Assembly (NCBI GenBank): GCA_021732385.1
Contig: JAKFVA010000013.1
Span: forward strand, 1-64,000
DNA from: Burkholderiales bacterium
Lineage (GTDB): Bacteria > Pseudomonadota > Gammaproteobacteria > Burkholderiales > Burkholderiaceae_C
Reading direction: 5' to 3'
Length of the DNA: 64,000 bases
This document shows positions 42,333-51,348 of this stretch, piece by piece (the stretch's first letter is position 1; each line of letters starts with the position of its first letter). The notes below the pieces were generated by a model, which was given only the letters and a program-made list of their open reading frames with translations, ran no database searches and had not been told where the DNA came from. The position numbers and the translations under genes are program-made.

Positions 42333-44140
42333 ACGAATCACATTACAGCCAGACCCTGCCGCAAATGCTGCGCGTGCAGGCCAAGCTTAGTCCAGCGGCA
42401 GTGGCAATACGGCAAAAAGAACATGGCATCTGGAAACCACTGACGTGGGGTGATTTTTACCGGCGTTCCCGCCATGTGGGTTTGGGATTGCGGGCCTGTG
42501 GGCTGGAAGACGGTGGCCATCTGGGTGTGCTGTCGGAAAACCGGGTGGAATGGGTACTGGCACAGTTTGGTGTAGGGCTGGTCGGCGGTGTCACCGTGGG
42601 CGTGTATCCCACCAGCCCGAGTAACGAGATTGCTTATGTGCTGGCGCATGCCGATGCACAAGTGGTGATTTGCGAAGACCAGGAGCAGTCTGACAAGGTG
42701 CTGCAGGCGCGCGACCAATTGCCCCGGCTGAAAAAGATCGTGGTGATGGAGAAAAAAGGCCTGTCTGACACCAAAGTCCTGGCCCCCGATCTGGTGGTGG
42801 GTTTTGAAGAATTGGAAACGCTTGGCGCTGGCCTAGAGGCTGCGCAGTCGTCTTATATTGACAGCGTGTTGACCAGGCAGCAACTGCAAGACACAGCGCT
42901 CATCATCTATACGTCGGGCTCCACTGGCAAGCCCAAGGGCGCGATGATTAGCTATGGCAACATTGCAGCCATGGCACCGGGGGCCATTGAGCGCCTGGGG
43001 CTAACGCCTGCCACTTCGCATTTGTCTTACCTGCCGCTGTGCCACGTGGCCGAACAAATGCTGACCAGCTTTGTGCCTGTTTACCTTGGTTCACGGGTTG
43101 ATTTTGGCGAGTCGATCCGTACCGTGCAGGAAGATTTGCGCGAGGTTGCACCCACCATGTTTCTGGGGGTGCCGCGCATTTGGGAAAAGCTCCATTCGGC
43201 AATTGCCATCAAGCTGCATGAATCGGGCGGATTGCGGTTGCGTGCGTTTGAAGCCGGGTTGCGTGCCTGCGCGCCATTTGCCCACAAAGCGGCGCACCAG
43301 CGCGGCCTTGCCGAGCAGCTAATTTTTTATTGGTATTACCTGTTGATCTTCCGCTCGCTGCAAAACTTTATTGGCCTGCGCAAGGTGCGGGTAGCGCTGA
43401 CAGGTGCCGCACCCATATCGCCAGCCATCGTGCAATTCTTTCGCACCCTGGGCGTGCCACTGGTTGAGGTCTATGGCATGACGGAATCCAGCGGCATGGT
43501 GCTGGGCCAGCGGCTGGATGCAATCAGTTTTGGCACGGTGGGCGTGCCCACGCTGGGTGTGGAGCACCGGCTTTCAGCGCAGGGCGAATTACAGATTCGC
43601 GGTGGTGTGGTGTTCAAGGGTTACTACAAAAATCCGGAGGCCACTGCCAGCACCATCATTGACGGCTGGTTGCATACCGGTGATGTAGTCGAGGCACGAG
43701 AGGGCGGGCTGAAAATTGTTGACCGCCTCAAGGACATCATGATTACGGCGGGCGGTAAGAACCTTACACCGAGCGAGATAGAGAACACGCAAAAAACCAG
43801 CCGCTTCATCAAGGAGTGCGTGATCGTGGCGGACGCCCGCAAGTTTGTTGGCGCGCTGATCCAGATCGATTACGAGGCCACCGCGCAATGGGCCGAGTCG
43901 CGTAATCTGTCTTTTACGCATTTTCGTTCGCTGGTGGAAAGCAGCGAGGTGCGCGAATTGATTCAGGCCGAAGTGGACAAAGGTAATGCGCAAGTGGCTG
44001 AGGTCGCGCGCATCCGTAAATTCCATCTGCTGACCAAAGAGCTCGACCACGACGATGGGGAAGTTACCGCCACCATGAAGGTGCGCCGCGCCAGCATCTA
44101 TAAGACCTATGCTGCCGAGATTGAGGCGCTTTATCGATGA
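42329..44140 (+). CDS. AMP-dependent acyl-CoA synthetase (long-chain type)
   Basis: A 603-aa adenylate-forming enzyme making acyl-CoA from an acid, CoA and ATP. The P-loop-like motif is LIIYTSGSTGKPKGAMISY, the A5 motif VEVYGMTESSGM, the hinge IVDRLKDIMITAGGKNLTPSEIE. The layout resembles FAA1/long-chain synthetases, with membrane-peripheral segments (LIFYWYYLLIFRSLQNF). It is fused by overlap to LivF upstream and the TetR gene downstream (both ATGA), so the imported substrate is probably activated directly by it. Chain length cannot be told. Confidence 0.9.
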   Translation: MNESHYSQTLPQMLRVQAKLSPAAVAIRQKEHGIWKPLTWGDFYRRSRHVGLGLRACGLEDGGHLGVLSENRVEWVLAQFGVGLVGGVTVGVYPTSPSNEIAYVLAHADAQVVICEDQEQSDKVLQARDQLPRLKKIVVMEKKGLSDTKVLAPDLVVGFEELETLGAGLEAAQSSYIDSVLTRQQLQDTALIIYTSGSTGKPKGAMISYGNIAAMAPGAIERLGLTPATSHLSYLPLCHVAEQMLTSFVPVYLGSRVDFGESIRTVQEDLREVAPTMFLGVPRIWEKLHSAIAIKLHESGGLRLRAFEAGLRACAPFAHKAAHQRGLAEQLIFYWYYLLIFRSLQNFIGLRKVRVALTGAAPISPAIVQFFRTLGVPLVEVYGMTESSGMVLGQRLDAISFGTVGVPTLGVEHRLSAQGELQIRGGVVFKGYYKNPEATASTIIDGWLHTGDVVEAREGGLKIVDRLKDIMITAGGKNLTPSEIENTQKTSRFIKECVIVADARKFVGALIQIDYEATAQWAESRNLSFTHFRSLVESSEVRELIQAEVDKGNAQVAEVARIRKFHLLTKELDHDDGEVTATMKVRRASIYKTYAAEIEALYR

Positions 44141-44817
44141 ATGCAGAAGCCAAGTTGCCAGCGTCACCCTGGGCGCCCATGAACGAACGTGAAACCATGC
44201 GCAACAGCAAGCGCGAGGCGGTGCTCCGCATGGCCGCTCAGGTATTCAATGAGAAAGGCTACCAGGCCAGTACGCTCGATGAAGTGGCTGAACGCCTGAA
44301 TGTGACCAAGCCGACGCTGTACTACTACGTCAAGAGTAAAGACGAAATTTTGTTTGAGTGCGTGCGCATTGGCTTGACTATGCTGCAAGACGCCATTACT
44401 GAAGTCGGCGCGTCGGGCGGCAGCGCCATGGACAAACTGGTCGCCGCCATGCACAAGTACACGGAAATCGTGACCATGGACTTTGGCATGTGCGTCATCC
44501 GCGTCGGCGAAGAACCGTTGCCGCCCGAGGCACGGCAAAAATTGCGTGGTATCAAAGCCGCGATTGACCGCGAGTTCCGCGAACTCATTCGCCTGGGCAT
44601 TGAAGAAGGTTCAATAGCCCCATGTGACCCCAAAATCGCCGCCTTCACTATGGCTGGTGCGCTGAGCTGGATTGGCCGCTGGTACCAGCCCGACGGGCCG
44701 CTCACGCCGGACGATATTGCCCAGCAATGCATTGCCTTGCTGACCCACGGTTTGTGCAGCAAACGTGCAGCGCCGGAGCGCACCAGCCAGTCAACAGTCG
44801 AGCCTGCGATAGTTTGA
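44137..44817 (+). CDS. TetR-family transcriptional regulator
   Basis: A 226-aa regulator. The N-terminal helix-turn-helix (about 20-75) reads REAVLRMAAQVFNEKGYQASTLDEVAERLNVTKPTLYYYVKSKDEIL. The C-terminal ligand domain ends in ALSWIGRWYQPDGPLTPDDIAQQCIALLTHGL, a pattern of TetR proteins linked to fatty-acid and aromatic-acid degradation. It lies inside the operon it probably represses, with an acyl-CoA thioester as likely inducer. A 4-base overlap with the synthetase couples them. Operator sites were not found. Confidence 0.9.
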   Translation: MNAEAKLPASPWAPMNERETMRNSKREAVLRMAAQVFNEKGYQASTLDEVAERLNVTKPTLYYYVKSKDEILFECVRIGLTMLQDAITEVGASGGSAMDKLVAAMHKYTEIVTMDFGMCVIRVGEEPLPPEARQKLRGIKAAIDREFRELIRLGIEEGSIAPCDPKIAAFTMAGALSWIGRWYQPDGPLTPDDIAQQCIALLTHGLCSKRAAPERTSQSTVEPAIV

Positions 44818-44838
44818 ATCTGACCTTAGAGAGTGCTC

Positions 44839-46059
44839 ATGACCTATCCCGCCCGCCGTGCCGACAGCCTGTTTCGTGATGTCTGGCTGCCTGCAGAAAC
44901 CCAGGCTGTTCGCGCTGAAGTGCGTCAGTTTGTACAAGACGTGGTGCGTCCGGTAGCGCACCGCCTGAACACCACGCCGGAGAGCAAAGACATTTTTCCG
45001 CGCGCCGAGTTTGATGCCATGGCGCGCGCCGGGCTGTACGCCATTCCCTTCCCCACAGACGTGGGCGGCCGCGGCCTGGAGTTCCCTACCCTGGCCACGC
45101 TCACTGTGCTGGAAGAACTGGGGTATTACTCGCGCGGCCTGGCCTCGGCGCTGTACGACGGCCAAGCCATTCTGGTCGGCAAAACGCTGGACAAAGCGCC
45201 GCAGGCATTGCGGATGCACTACTTGCCCGCGCTAATTCGCGGCGAGTTTGTGGGCGCTTTTGCTACCAGCGAGCCAGAAGCCAGCACCGACTTGTCGGTG
45301 AAATCCATGCAGACCACGGCAAGCCGAGTGCCAGGTGGGTGGCAGGTCAATGGCCGCAAGCGCTGGATCACCAACTCACCTGTGGCCGAGTGGATTCTGG
45401 TGCTCTGCCGCGCGGGCGAAACCTTGACCATGCTGATGGCCGACATGCGCGCCGAGGGCGTTTCGGTCGGCAAGCCTGACCTGAAGATGGGCAACCATGT
45501 GCAGCTCACTGCCGATGTGAGTTTTAAACAAGTCTTCGTGCCCGATGACCACACCGTAGGCACTGAGGGAGGTGGCCTGCGCGTGGCCCTGGGCGCGCTC
45601 GCGCTGGGCCGAATGGGCATCGGCGCGATTGGCGTGGCCATGGCGCAAGCCAGCCTGGACTATGCGGTAGACCATATGTGCAAACGCAAGGTGTTTGGCC
45701 AGGAACTGGCGCGCATGCAGCACTGGCAATACCAGTTTGCCGAGCACGCCGTGGGCATAGAACAGGCGCGCAGCCTGTACCAAAAAGCGGGCTATCGCTA
45801 TGACAAAGAAGGCAATGCGGAAGTCGAGGCGGCGATGGCCAAACTCACGGGCAGCCGCCTGGCGGTGGACGTGGTGCGCGACGCAATCCAAGTCTGTGGA
45901 GGCTACGGTTTTGTACGGGAGTTGTCCGGCACGGGTGAGCAAATGCCGCTAGAGTCGATTTACCGCGATGCCAAGATTGGCGAGATTTACGAGGGCGCAA
46001 ACGAGATTCAGAAATGGGTTATTGCGCGGAATATTTTTGGCCGGGCCTACACCGGATGA
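44839..46059 (+). CDS. Acyl-CoA dehydrogenase
   Basis: A 406-aa FAD enzyme for the first step of beta-oxidation. FVGAFATSEPEASTDLSVKSMQTTA and WITNSPVAEWILVLCRA are the FAD/substrate segments. QVCGGYGFVRELSGTGEQMPLESIYRDAKIGEIYEGANEIQ contains the canonical catalytic Glu, unlike the paralogue at 29311-30369. ATG at 44839 is used; GTG at 44833 is possible. It follows the TetR gene by 21 bases. It works with the enoyl-CoA hydratase and thiolase downstream. Confidence 0.92.
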   Translation: MTYPARRADSLFRDVWLPAETQAVRAEVRQFVQDVVRPVAHRLNTTPESKDIFPRAEFDAMARAGLYAIPFPTDVGGRGLEFPTLATLTVLEELGYYSRGLASALYDGQAILVGKTLDKAPQALRMHYLPALIRGEFVGAFATSEPEASTDLSVKSMQTTASRVPGGWQVNGRKRWITNSPVAEWILVLCRAGETLTMLMADMRAEGVSVGKPDLKMGNHVQLTADVSFKQVFVPDDHTVGTEGGGLRVALGALALGRMGIGAIGVAMAQASLDYAVDHMCKRKVFGQELARMQHWQYQFAEHAVGIEQARSLYQKAGYRYDKEGNAEVEAAMAKLTGSRLAVDVVRDAIQVCGGYGFVRELSGTGEQMPLESIYRDAKIGEIYEGANEIQKWVIARNIFGRAYTG

Positions 46060-46109
46060 TTAACCGGGCGATAGCCGGCTGAAGCATTGAATTGACAGAG
46101 AAACTACTG

Positions 46110-46907
46110 ATGAATGCACCTGATCCCAGCCCCGTCCTGTTGACCCAGGAAAGCGGCATCGCCACCCTCACGTTTAATCGCCCCAGCGCCATGAACGCGC
46201 TTGACGTAGCCACAGCGGTGGCGTTTGCGCAGGCCTGCCAGACGCTCACCGACACCACGGATTTGCGCGTAGTGGTGCTGCGCGGTGCGGGTAAAGCCTT
46301 TGGTGTGGGCGGCGATTTATCGGCCTTTCATGATCCGGCGCACGACGCGCAGGCGGTAGCCAATGCCTTGATCGCCCACATGCATGAGGGCGTCAAGCTC
46401 CTGGCCGCGCTGAACGCGCCTGTGCTGGCCAGCCTGCACGGTGTGGTGGCGGGCGGCTCGTTGAGTTTGTCCTTGGCCTGCGATCTGGCGATTGCCGCCG
46501 AGGGCACGCGCTTTAACCTGGCCTACGCCAATGTGGCGGCCAATTGCGATGTATCGGGCTCGTGGAACCTGCCGCGCATGGTGGGCTTGCGCAACGCCAT
46601 GCAGATTGCGTTGTTGTCTGATACGTTCGACGCGCAGGAGGCGCTGCGTTTGGGGCTGGTGAACCGCGTGGTGCCCGCTCAGCAGTTGGAGCAGGAAACT
46701 GCGGCGCTTGCCCAGCGCCTGGCCAAAGGCCCCACGCTAGCCTATGGCCGCATGAAAAAGCTGCTGCGCCAATCGTTTGCCAATGACTTGGCGGCCCAGC
46801 TCGATGCCGAGCGTGAGGCGTTTTGCGCCAGCACGCAAACGGCGGATTTCAAAGAAGCACTTACCGCGTTTTTTGCCAAGCGGCCTGCGGGTTTTACAGG
46901 CCAGTGA
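46110..46907 (+). CDS. Enoyl-CoA hydratase/isomerase family protein
   Basis: A 265-aa crotonase-fold protein. ATLTFNRPSAMNALD is the opening, FGVGGDLSAFHD the oxyanion/CoA loop, and LHGVVAGGSLSLSLACDLAIAAEGTRFNLAYANVAANCD the second oxyanion strand. The hydratase Glu pair is not clearly present: the residues after LAYANV are AANCDVSGSW, so isomerase or another crotonase reaction is possible. ATG at 46110 is chosen over TTG 18 bases earlier. It is the penultimate gene of the acyl-CoA operon. Confidence 0.88.
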   Translation: MNAPDPSPVLLTQESGIATLTFNRPSAMNALDVATAVAFAQACQTLTDTTDLRVVVLRGAGKAFGVGGDLSAFHDPAHDAQAVANALIAHMHEGVKLLAALNAPVLASLHGVVAGGSLSLSLACDLAIAAEGTRFNLAYANVAANCDVSGSWNLPRMVGLRNAMQIALLSDTFDAQEALRLGLVNRVVPAQQLEQETAALAQRLAKGPTLAYGRMKKLLRQSFANDLAAQLDAEREAFCASTQTADFKEALTAFFAKRPAGFTGQ

Positions 46908-46924
46908 AATTTAAGGAGCCTTTC

Positions 46925-48109
46925 ATGAGCCAAGATGTCTTTGTTGCCGGCGTCGGGATGATCCCATTTGCCAAGCCCGGTGCCAGCGCTAACTACGACG
47001 TGATGGGGGCACAAGCCATACGTGCCGCGCTGGCCGATGCGCATCTGGATTACGACAAAGTGCAACAGGTTTACGCGGGTTACGTCTATGGCGACTCGTG
47101 CTGCGGCCAGCGCGCGGCGTATGCGGTGGGCATGTCAGGCGTTCCGCTATTCAACGTCAACAACAATTGCTCCACCGGCAGCACTGCGCTGTTTCTGGCG
47201 CGGCAGGCGGTAGCTTCGGGCAGTGTGGACTGCGCACTGGCGGTGGGATTTGAGCAAATGAAACCGGGGGCTTTAGGGTCGGTGTTTGAAGACCGCCCCA
47301 CGCCGTTTGACTTGTTTGAACAAGAGGCTGATGCGCTCTTGCAGGTGGAAGGCGTGCCGCTGGCGCTGCGTTATTTTGGCGGCGCAGGGCTCGCGCACAT
47401 GCAGCAATACGGCACGCAGCTTTCCACCTTTGCAAAAATCCGAGCCAAGGCCAGCCGCCATGCCGCCAACAACCCACTGGCATTGTTCAAAACCGTACTC
47501 ACGGAAGACGATGTGATGAACGCGCCGATGATGTGGCCCGGCGTCATGACACGGCTGATGGCCTGCCCGCCCACCTGTGGCGGCGCGGCGGCCATCGTCT
47601 GCTCACGGGCGTTTGTGCAAAAGCATGGCCTTGACAACAGCGTGCGAATCAAAGCCCAGGCCATGACCACGGATTACGCTTCCACTTTCGAGGCGCACGA
47701 CATGCGCCAGGTGGTGGGCGTCGACATGACCCGCGCCGCCGCCCAGCAGGTGTATGCGCAGGCCGGTATTGGGCCCAGCGACGTTGATGTGGTCGAACTG
47801 CACGACTGCTTTGCCCATAACGAGCTGCTGACGTATGAGGCACTCGGCCTATGCAAAGACGGTGGTGCCGAGAAATTTGTGCTCGATGGCGACAACACCT
47901 ATGGCGGTGAATTTGTCACCAACCCCTCGGGTGGGCTGCTCTCCAAAGGCCACCCGCTGGGCGCTACCGGCTTGGCCCAATGCACCGAACTCGTTCAGCA
48001 GCTACGCGGCACAGCCGACAAACGCCAAGTGCACGGTGCGCGGCTGGCCCTGCAGCACAACCTGGGATTGGGTGGGGCGTGTGTCGTGACGTTATACGAG
48101 CGGGTATGA
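46925..48109 (+). CDS. Thiolase of the SCP-x/lipid-transfer type
   Basis: A 394-aa thiolase-superfamily protein. FVAGVGMIPFAKPG opens it, and the nucleophile Cys lies in FNVNNNCSTGSTALFLA. The C-terminal catalytic part has VVELHDCFAHNELLTYEALGL and NPSGGLLSKGHPLGATGLAQ with the His. The HDCF motif, as opposed to the classical NEAFA, is typical of SCP-x-like thiolases that act on branched or steroid-like chains. The ATG at 46925 has AAGGAG upstream. It closes the operon; a hairpin follows. Confidence 0.9.
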   Translation: MSQDVFVAGVGMIPFAKPGASANYDVMGAQAIRAALADAHLDYDKVQQVYAGYVYGDSCCGQRAAYAVGMSGVPLFNVNNNCSTGSTALFLARQAVASGSVDCALAVGFEQMKPGALGSVFEDRPTPFDLFEQEADALLQVEGVPLALRYFGGAGLAHMQQYGTQLSTFAKIRAKASRHAANNPLALFKTVLTEDDVMNAPMMWPGVMTRLMACPPTCGGAAAIVCSRAFVQKHGLDNSVRIKAQAMTTDYASTFEAHDMRQVVGVDMTRAAAQQVYAQAGIGPSDVDVVELHDCFAHNELLTYEALGLCKDGGAEKFVLDGDNTYGGEFVTNPSGGLLSKGHPLGATGLAQCTELVQQLRGTADKRQVHGARLALQHNLGLGGACVVTLYERV

Positions 48110-48118
48110 GCAGTACCA

Positions 48119-48139
48119 GGCACGCTCCGCAAGCGTGCC
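48119..48139 (+). terminator. Hairpin after the acyl-CoA operon
   Basis: GGCACGCT (48119-48126) pairs with AGCGTGCC (48132-48139) over a 5-base loop. It begins ten bases after the thiolase stop and lies 42 bases before trmD. There is no T-run, so it may be a rho-linked stabiliser rather than an intrinsic terminator. Confidence 0.45.
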
Positions 48140-48181
48140 AATCACGCAGCGTGTGAAAGACTGCCCTAAGATGAATGCCTT

Positions 48182-48940
48182 ATGCGCTTTGACGTCATCA
48201 CCCTTTTCCCGGAGTTGTTCCCTGCGTTCCTAAGCGCTGGCGTAACACGGCGAGCTTTTGAGTCGGGCCAGGTCGAGGTCAAGCTGTGGAATCTGCGCGA
48301 TTTTGCCCAGGGCAGCTACCGCCGCGTAGACGACCGCCCCTTTGGTGGCGGTCCGGGTATGGTGTTGCTGGCTGAACCCTTGCATCAGTGCCTGTTGCGT
48401 ATTCAAAGCGAGCGTGCGGATACCGCCCCGGTAGTACTGTTTTCTCCCATTGGTGAGCCGCTGCGCCAGGCAGTTGTGCAGCGGTGGTCAGGCAGCGGCG
48501 GTGCGGTGCTGGTGTGTGGCCGCTATGAGGGGCTTGACCAGCGTTTTATCGACGTGCACGTTACGCACCAGATCAGTTTGGGGGATTTTGTGTTGTCGGG
48601 CGGTGAGGTTGCCGCCATGGCCTTGCTGGACGCAGTGGCCCGGCTGCAACCCGGCGTGCTGCACGACGCCGACAGCCATGCACAAGACAGCTTCAGTCCA
48701 GCACTTGACGGCCTGCTCGATTGCCCGCATTACAGCCGCCCCGAGAGCTGGCAGGGGCGGGCGGTGCCTCCCGTCTTGTTGTCGGGGCACCATGTGCAGA
48801 TTGAGCGCTGGCGGCGTGACCAGCGCCTGCAATTGACCGCACTACAGCGACCTGACTTGGTGTCCGCCGCCCGCGCAGCTAGGCGCCTGAGTACAGCCGA
48901 TGAGGCCAGCTTGGCGCAGACACAGAAGAATCCTTTATAA
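48182..48940 (+). CDS. trmD: tRNA (guanine37-N1)-methyltransferase
   Basis: A 252-aa SPOUT methyltransferase that methylates G37 next to the anticodon. [17 protein letters not shown] is the family start. [44 protein letters not shown] and [16 protein letters not shown] form the trefoil-knot SAM site. In most proteobacteria it follows rpsP and rimM; here the upstream neighbour is the acyl-CoA operon, with 72 bases between. rplS follows 106 bases later. Confidence 0.96.
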   Translation: MRFDVITLFPELFPAFLSAGVTRRAFESGQVEVKLWNLRDFAQGSYRRVDDRPFGGGPGMVLLAEPLHQCLLRIQSERADTAPVVLFSPIGEPLRQAVVQRWSGSGGAVLVCGRYEGLDQRFIDVHVTHQISLGDFVLSGGEVAAMALLDAVARLQPGVLHDADSHAQDSFSPALDGLLDCPHYSRPESWQGRAVPPVLLSGHHVQIERWRRDQRLQLTALQRPDLVSAARAARRLSTADEASLAQTQKNPL

Positions 48941-48941
48941 T
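48911..48941 (+). promoter_or_regulatory. Candidate rplS promoter inside the trmD 3' end
   Basis: TATAAT at 48936-48941 includes the trmD stop codon (TAA at 48938-48940). TTGGCG lies at 48911-48916 with 19 bases between, longer than ideal. It would give rplS a transcript independent of trmD, starting near 48948. Confidence 0.4.
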
Positions 48942-48974
48942 CATGGGCTTTTCGATCCTCTGCCCGGCCGTCTT

Positions 48975-48992
48975 GCCACCTTGGTGGCTTTT
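48975..48992 (+). terminator. Hairpin with T-run in the rplS leader
   Basis: GCCAC (48975-48979) pairs with GTGGC (48984-48988) around CTTG, with four T following. It stands in the trmD-rplS gap, 55 bases before the L19 start. It could terminate trmD readthrough or act as an attenuator for L19. Confidence 0.45.
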
Positions 48993-49046
48993 CAAAATGA
49001 AAAACAGACCTTCAGCGTAGCGCGGGCACGATCACAAGGAAATACC

Positions 49047-49463
49047 ATGAACCTGATTCAAATCCTCGAGCAGGAAGAAATCACCCGCTTGACTGAAAAA
49101 GCTGGCAAAAAAATCCCCGAGTTCGCCCCTGGCGACACCGTGATCGTCAGCGTCAATGTGGTTGAAGGCACGCGCAAACGGGTGCAGGCCTATGAAGGCG
49201 TGGTGATTGCCAAGCGCAATCGCGGCCTGAACAGCGGCTTTATCGTGCGCAAAATCTCCAGCGGTGAGGGCGTGGAGCGCACCTTCCAGACCTACAGCCC
49301 TTTGATTGCCGGTATTGAAGTCAAGCGCCGTGGCGATGTCCGTCGCGCCAAGCTGTATTACCTGCGTGAGCGCAGCGGCAAATCGGCCCGCATCAAAGAA
49401 AAGTTGCCGGCCAAATCAGCTGCAAAATCTGCAGCCAAGGCGGCCGCGCAAGCCACGGCATAA
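49047..49463 (+). CDS. rplS: 50S ribosomal protein L19
   Basis: A 138-aa protein at the 30S-50S interface. [12 protein letters not shown] opens it, followed by [55 protein letters not shown] in type, and the C-terminal [27 protein letters not shown]. The usual length is about 115-125 aa; here a 20-residue Ala/Lys tail ([17 protein letters not shown]) is added. ATG at 49047 has AAGGAA upstream. Confidence 0.96.
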   Translation: MNLIQILEQEEITRLTEKAGKKIPEFAPGDTVIVSVNVVEGTRKRVQAYEGVVIAKRNRGLNSGFIVRKISSGEGVERTFQTYSPLIAGIEVKRRGDVRRAKLYYLRERSGKSARIKEKLPAKSAAKSAAKAAAQATA

Positions 49464-49521
49464 CCACCACTGCATCCCAGATCCCAGCGCAGGCAACCGG
49501 TTCGGCTGTGTGGCCGTGTAG

Positions 49522-50226
49522 ATGACACCCGGCGTTGACACCACTGCCCCTGCGTCCCTTCCAGCGTCATTTGACCCGCGTCATGTGCCCGTGGTTGGGG
49601 TGGACAGGCATTTGCCCGCCGTTGCATCCAATCGCTTGACGGTTGAAGCGTTAGCTGCACGCTTCCTGTCACCACCGCATTGGAAGCCCGAGGTGCTGCG
49701 TGAGCCGGCTTTTTCCAGCCGTCCGGTGCGCCCGGCAGCGGTCTTGATAGCAATCGTCACCCATCCGCAACCCACTGTGTTGCTGACCCTGCGCGCCGCG
49801 CACCTGAACAGCCATTCCGGGCAGGTCGCGTTCCCAGGCGGCAAGGTGGATAGCACCGATGCCGATGCGGTAGCGGCTGCCCTGCGCGAAGCGTATGAAG
49901 AAGTGGGGCTGCCACCTGGCCAGGTGCGGGTGCTGGGTAGCCTACCCAAATACACCACAGGCTCGGCCTTTGTGATTACCCCTGTGGTGGCGCTGGTGCC
50001 TGCTGGCTTGGCACTTGTACCCAACCCGCATGAAGTCGATGACGTGTTTGAGGTGCCATTGGCCTTTTTAATGGACCCAGCTCACCATCGCCGTCACCGT
50101 TTGCACTGGCAAGGTGTGGAGCGTGAATGGTTTTCCATGCCGCACCAGGGCGTTGGCAAAGAGCATTACATCTGGGGAGCCAGCGCCGGTATGTTGCGCA
50201 ACCTTTACCGCTTTTTATCCGCGTAG
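49522..50226 (+). CDS. NUDIX hydrolase, CoA pyrophosphatase-like (NudL type)
   Basis: A 234-aa NUDIX protein. The Nudix box is GGKVDSTDADAVAAALREAYEEVGL, and the preceding LRAAHLNSHSGQVAFPGGKVD is the UPF0035/NudL signature of enzymes that hydrolyse CoA to phosphopantetheine and 3',5'-ADP. The C-terminal part (PHEVDDVFEVPLAFLMDPAHHR) fits the same subgroup. An N-terminal extension of about 50 residues lacks a recognised domain. It follows rplS by 58 bases. Confidence 0.88.
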   Translation: MTPGVDTTAPASLPASFDPRHVPVVGVDRHLPAVASNRLTVEALAARFLSPPHWKPEVLREPAFSSRPVRPAAVLIAIVTHPQPTVLLTLRAAHLNSHSGQVAFPGGKVDSTDADAVAAALREAYEEVGLPPGQVRVLGSLPKYTTGSAFVITPVVALVPAGLALVPNPHEVDDVFEVPLAFLMDPAHHRRHRLHWQGVEREWFSMPHQGVGKEHYIWGASAGMLRNLYRFLSA

Positions 50227-50270
50227 TTGGCTTGACGCGGCTCAAGCTGGCCGCCCGCTATCATTGCCGC

Positions 50271-51311
50271 ATGAGCTTTTTTGCCATCTTGTTTGCCTTG
50301 CTGCTGGAGCAGGTTAGGCCCTTGGCGCGCGGTAACCTGATTCACGGGAGCCTGCGCATATGGGTACGCTGGATCAGCAACAATTTTGATACGGGCAAGC
50401 CCTATCACGCTTGGTTGGCCTGGGCGCTGGCCACGCTTGGTCCGTCACTGGTGACCTTGACGGTGCACCTGTTGTTGCTCACTTGGGCTGGTTTGTTTTT
50501 TGCCATGCTCTGGAGTGTGGCTGTGTTGTATGCGGCTCTGGGATTTAGGCAGTTCAGCCACCACTTCACTGATATCCGCGATTCATTGCACGCCGCAGAT
50601 GAGGTGCGAGCCCGCCAGCAACTGGCGCAGTGGCAGCAAGTTGATGCGGCGGATTTGCCGCGCAGCGAGATCGTGCGCCACGTTATCGAGTATTCAGTTC
50701 TGGCGGCGCATCGGCACGTATTTGGCGTGCTGGGCTGGTTTTCAATTTTGGCTGCACTTGGGCTGGGGCCTACTGGTGCGGTGCTGTTCCGCCTGGCTGA
50801 ATTTGCCTCGCGCTACTGGAGCGCACGTCCTTTGGCTACTCAACCCGTGGCCCAACAGGCGGTGCAGCATCCTTCAAGTGCAGCACTCCAATTGGTTGCT
50901 GCCAAGGCCTGGCTGGTGATTGACTGGCTGCCTGCGCGCATGACGGCGCTGGGGTTTGCCGTCATGGGCAGTTTTGAGGAAGCCATTGACGCCTGGCGCC
51001 ACTACGCACAGCGCTTTCCCAATGACAACGATGGCGTGATTTTGGCTGCCACTTCGGGCGCAGTGAATGTGCGGTTGGGAGGCGAGGCGCTTAAGGCCGC
51101 CGCAACGAGTTTTTCGCCCGGCAGTAGCCAAGGCTTTCAAGCCAGCAGCGGGCTGGAGCAACCGGCCGCGCCTTGGGCGGCCACGCCTTCTACGCCAGGG
51201 CGCGAGCCCGAATTGGCGCACCTGCGCAGCATTGTGGGCCTGGTCTGGCGTTCGGTGGTGATGTGGATGGTGCTGTTGGCGTTGCTCACGCTGGCGCGTT
51301 TGATCGGCTGA
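50271..51311 (+). CDS. CobD/CbiB- or AmpE-like integral membrane protein
   Basis: A 346-aa protein with about five transmembrane helices (positions roughly 5-20, 45-65, 72-90, 150-165 and 325-345). The opening MSFFAILFALLLEQVRPLARG and the FPNDNDGVILAATSGAVNVRLGG region, equivalent to the CobD substrate loop, suggest the CobD/CbiB-AmpE superfamily. No other cobalamin gene is present, so an adenosylcobinamide role is unproven. ATG at 50271 is used. Its position between NUDIX and rsgA appears conserved in related genera, which is recollection. Confidence 0.72.
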   Translation: MSFFAILFALLLEQVRPLARGNLIHGSLRIWVRWISNNFDTGKPYHAWLAWALATLGPSLVTLTVHLLLLTWAGLFFAMLWSVAVLYAALGFRQFSHHFTDIRDSLHAADEVRARQQLAQWQQVDAADLPRSEIVRHVIEYSVLAAHRHVFGVLGWFSILAALGLGPTGAVLFRLAEFASRYWSARPLATQPVAQQAVQHPSSAALQLVAAKAWLVIDWLPARMTALGFAVMGSFEEAIDAWRHYAQRFPNDNDGVILAATSGAVNVRLGGEALKAAATSFSPGSSQGFQASSGLEQPAAPWAATPSTPGREPELAHLRSIVGLVWRSVVMWMVLLALLTLARLIG

Positions 51312-51348
51312 GCCACATCGATCACAGGCGCGTCATACCGCTACCGTA

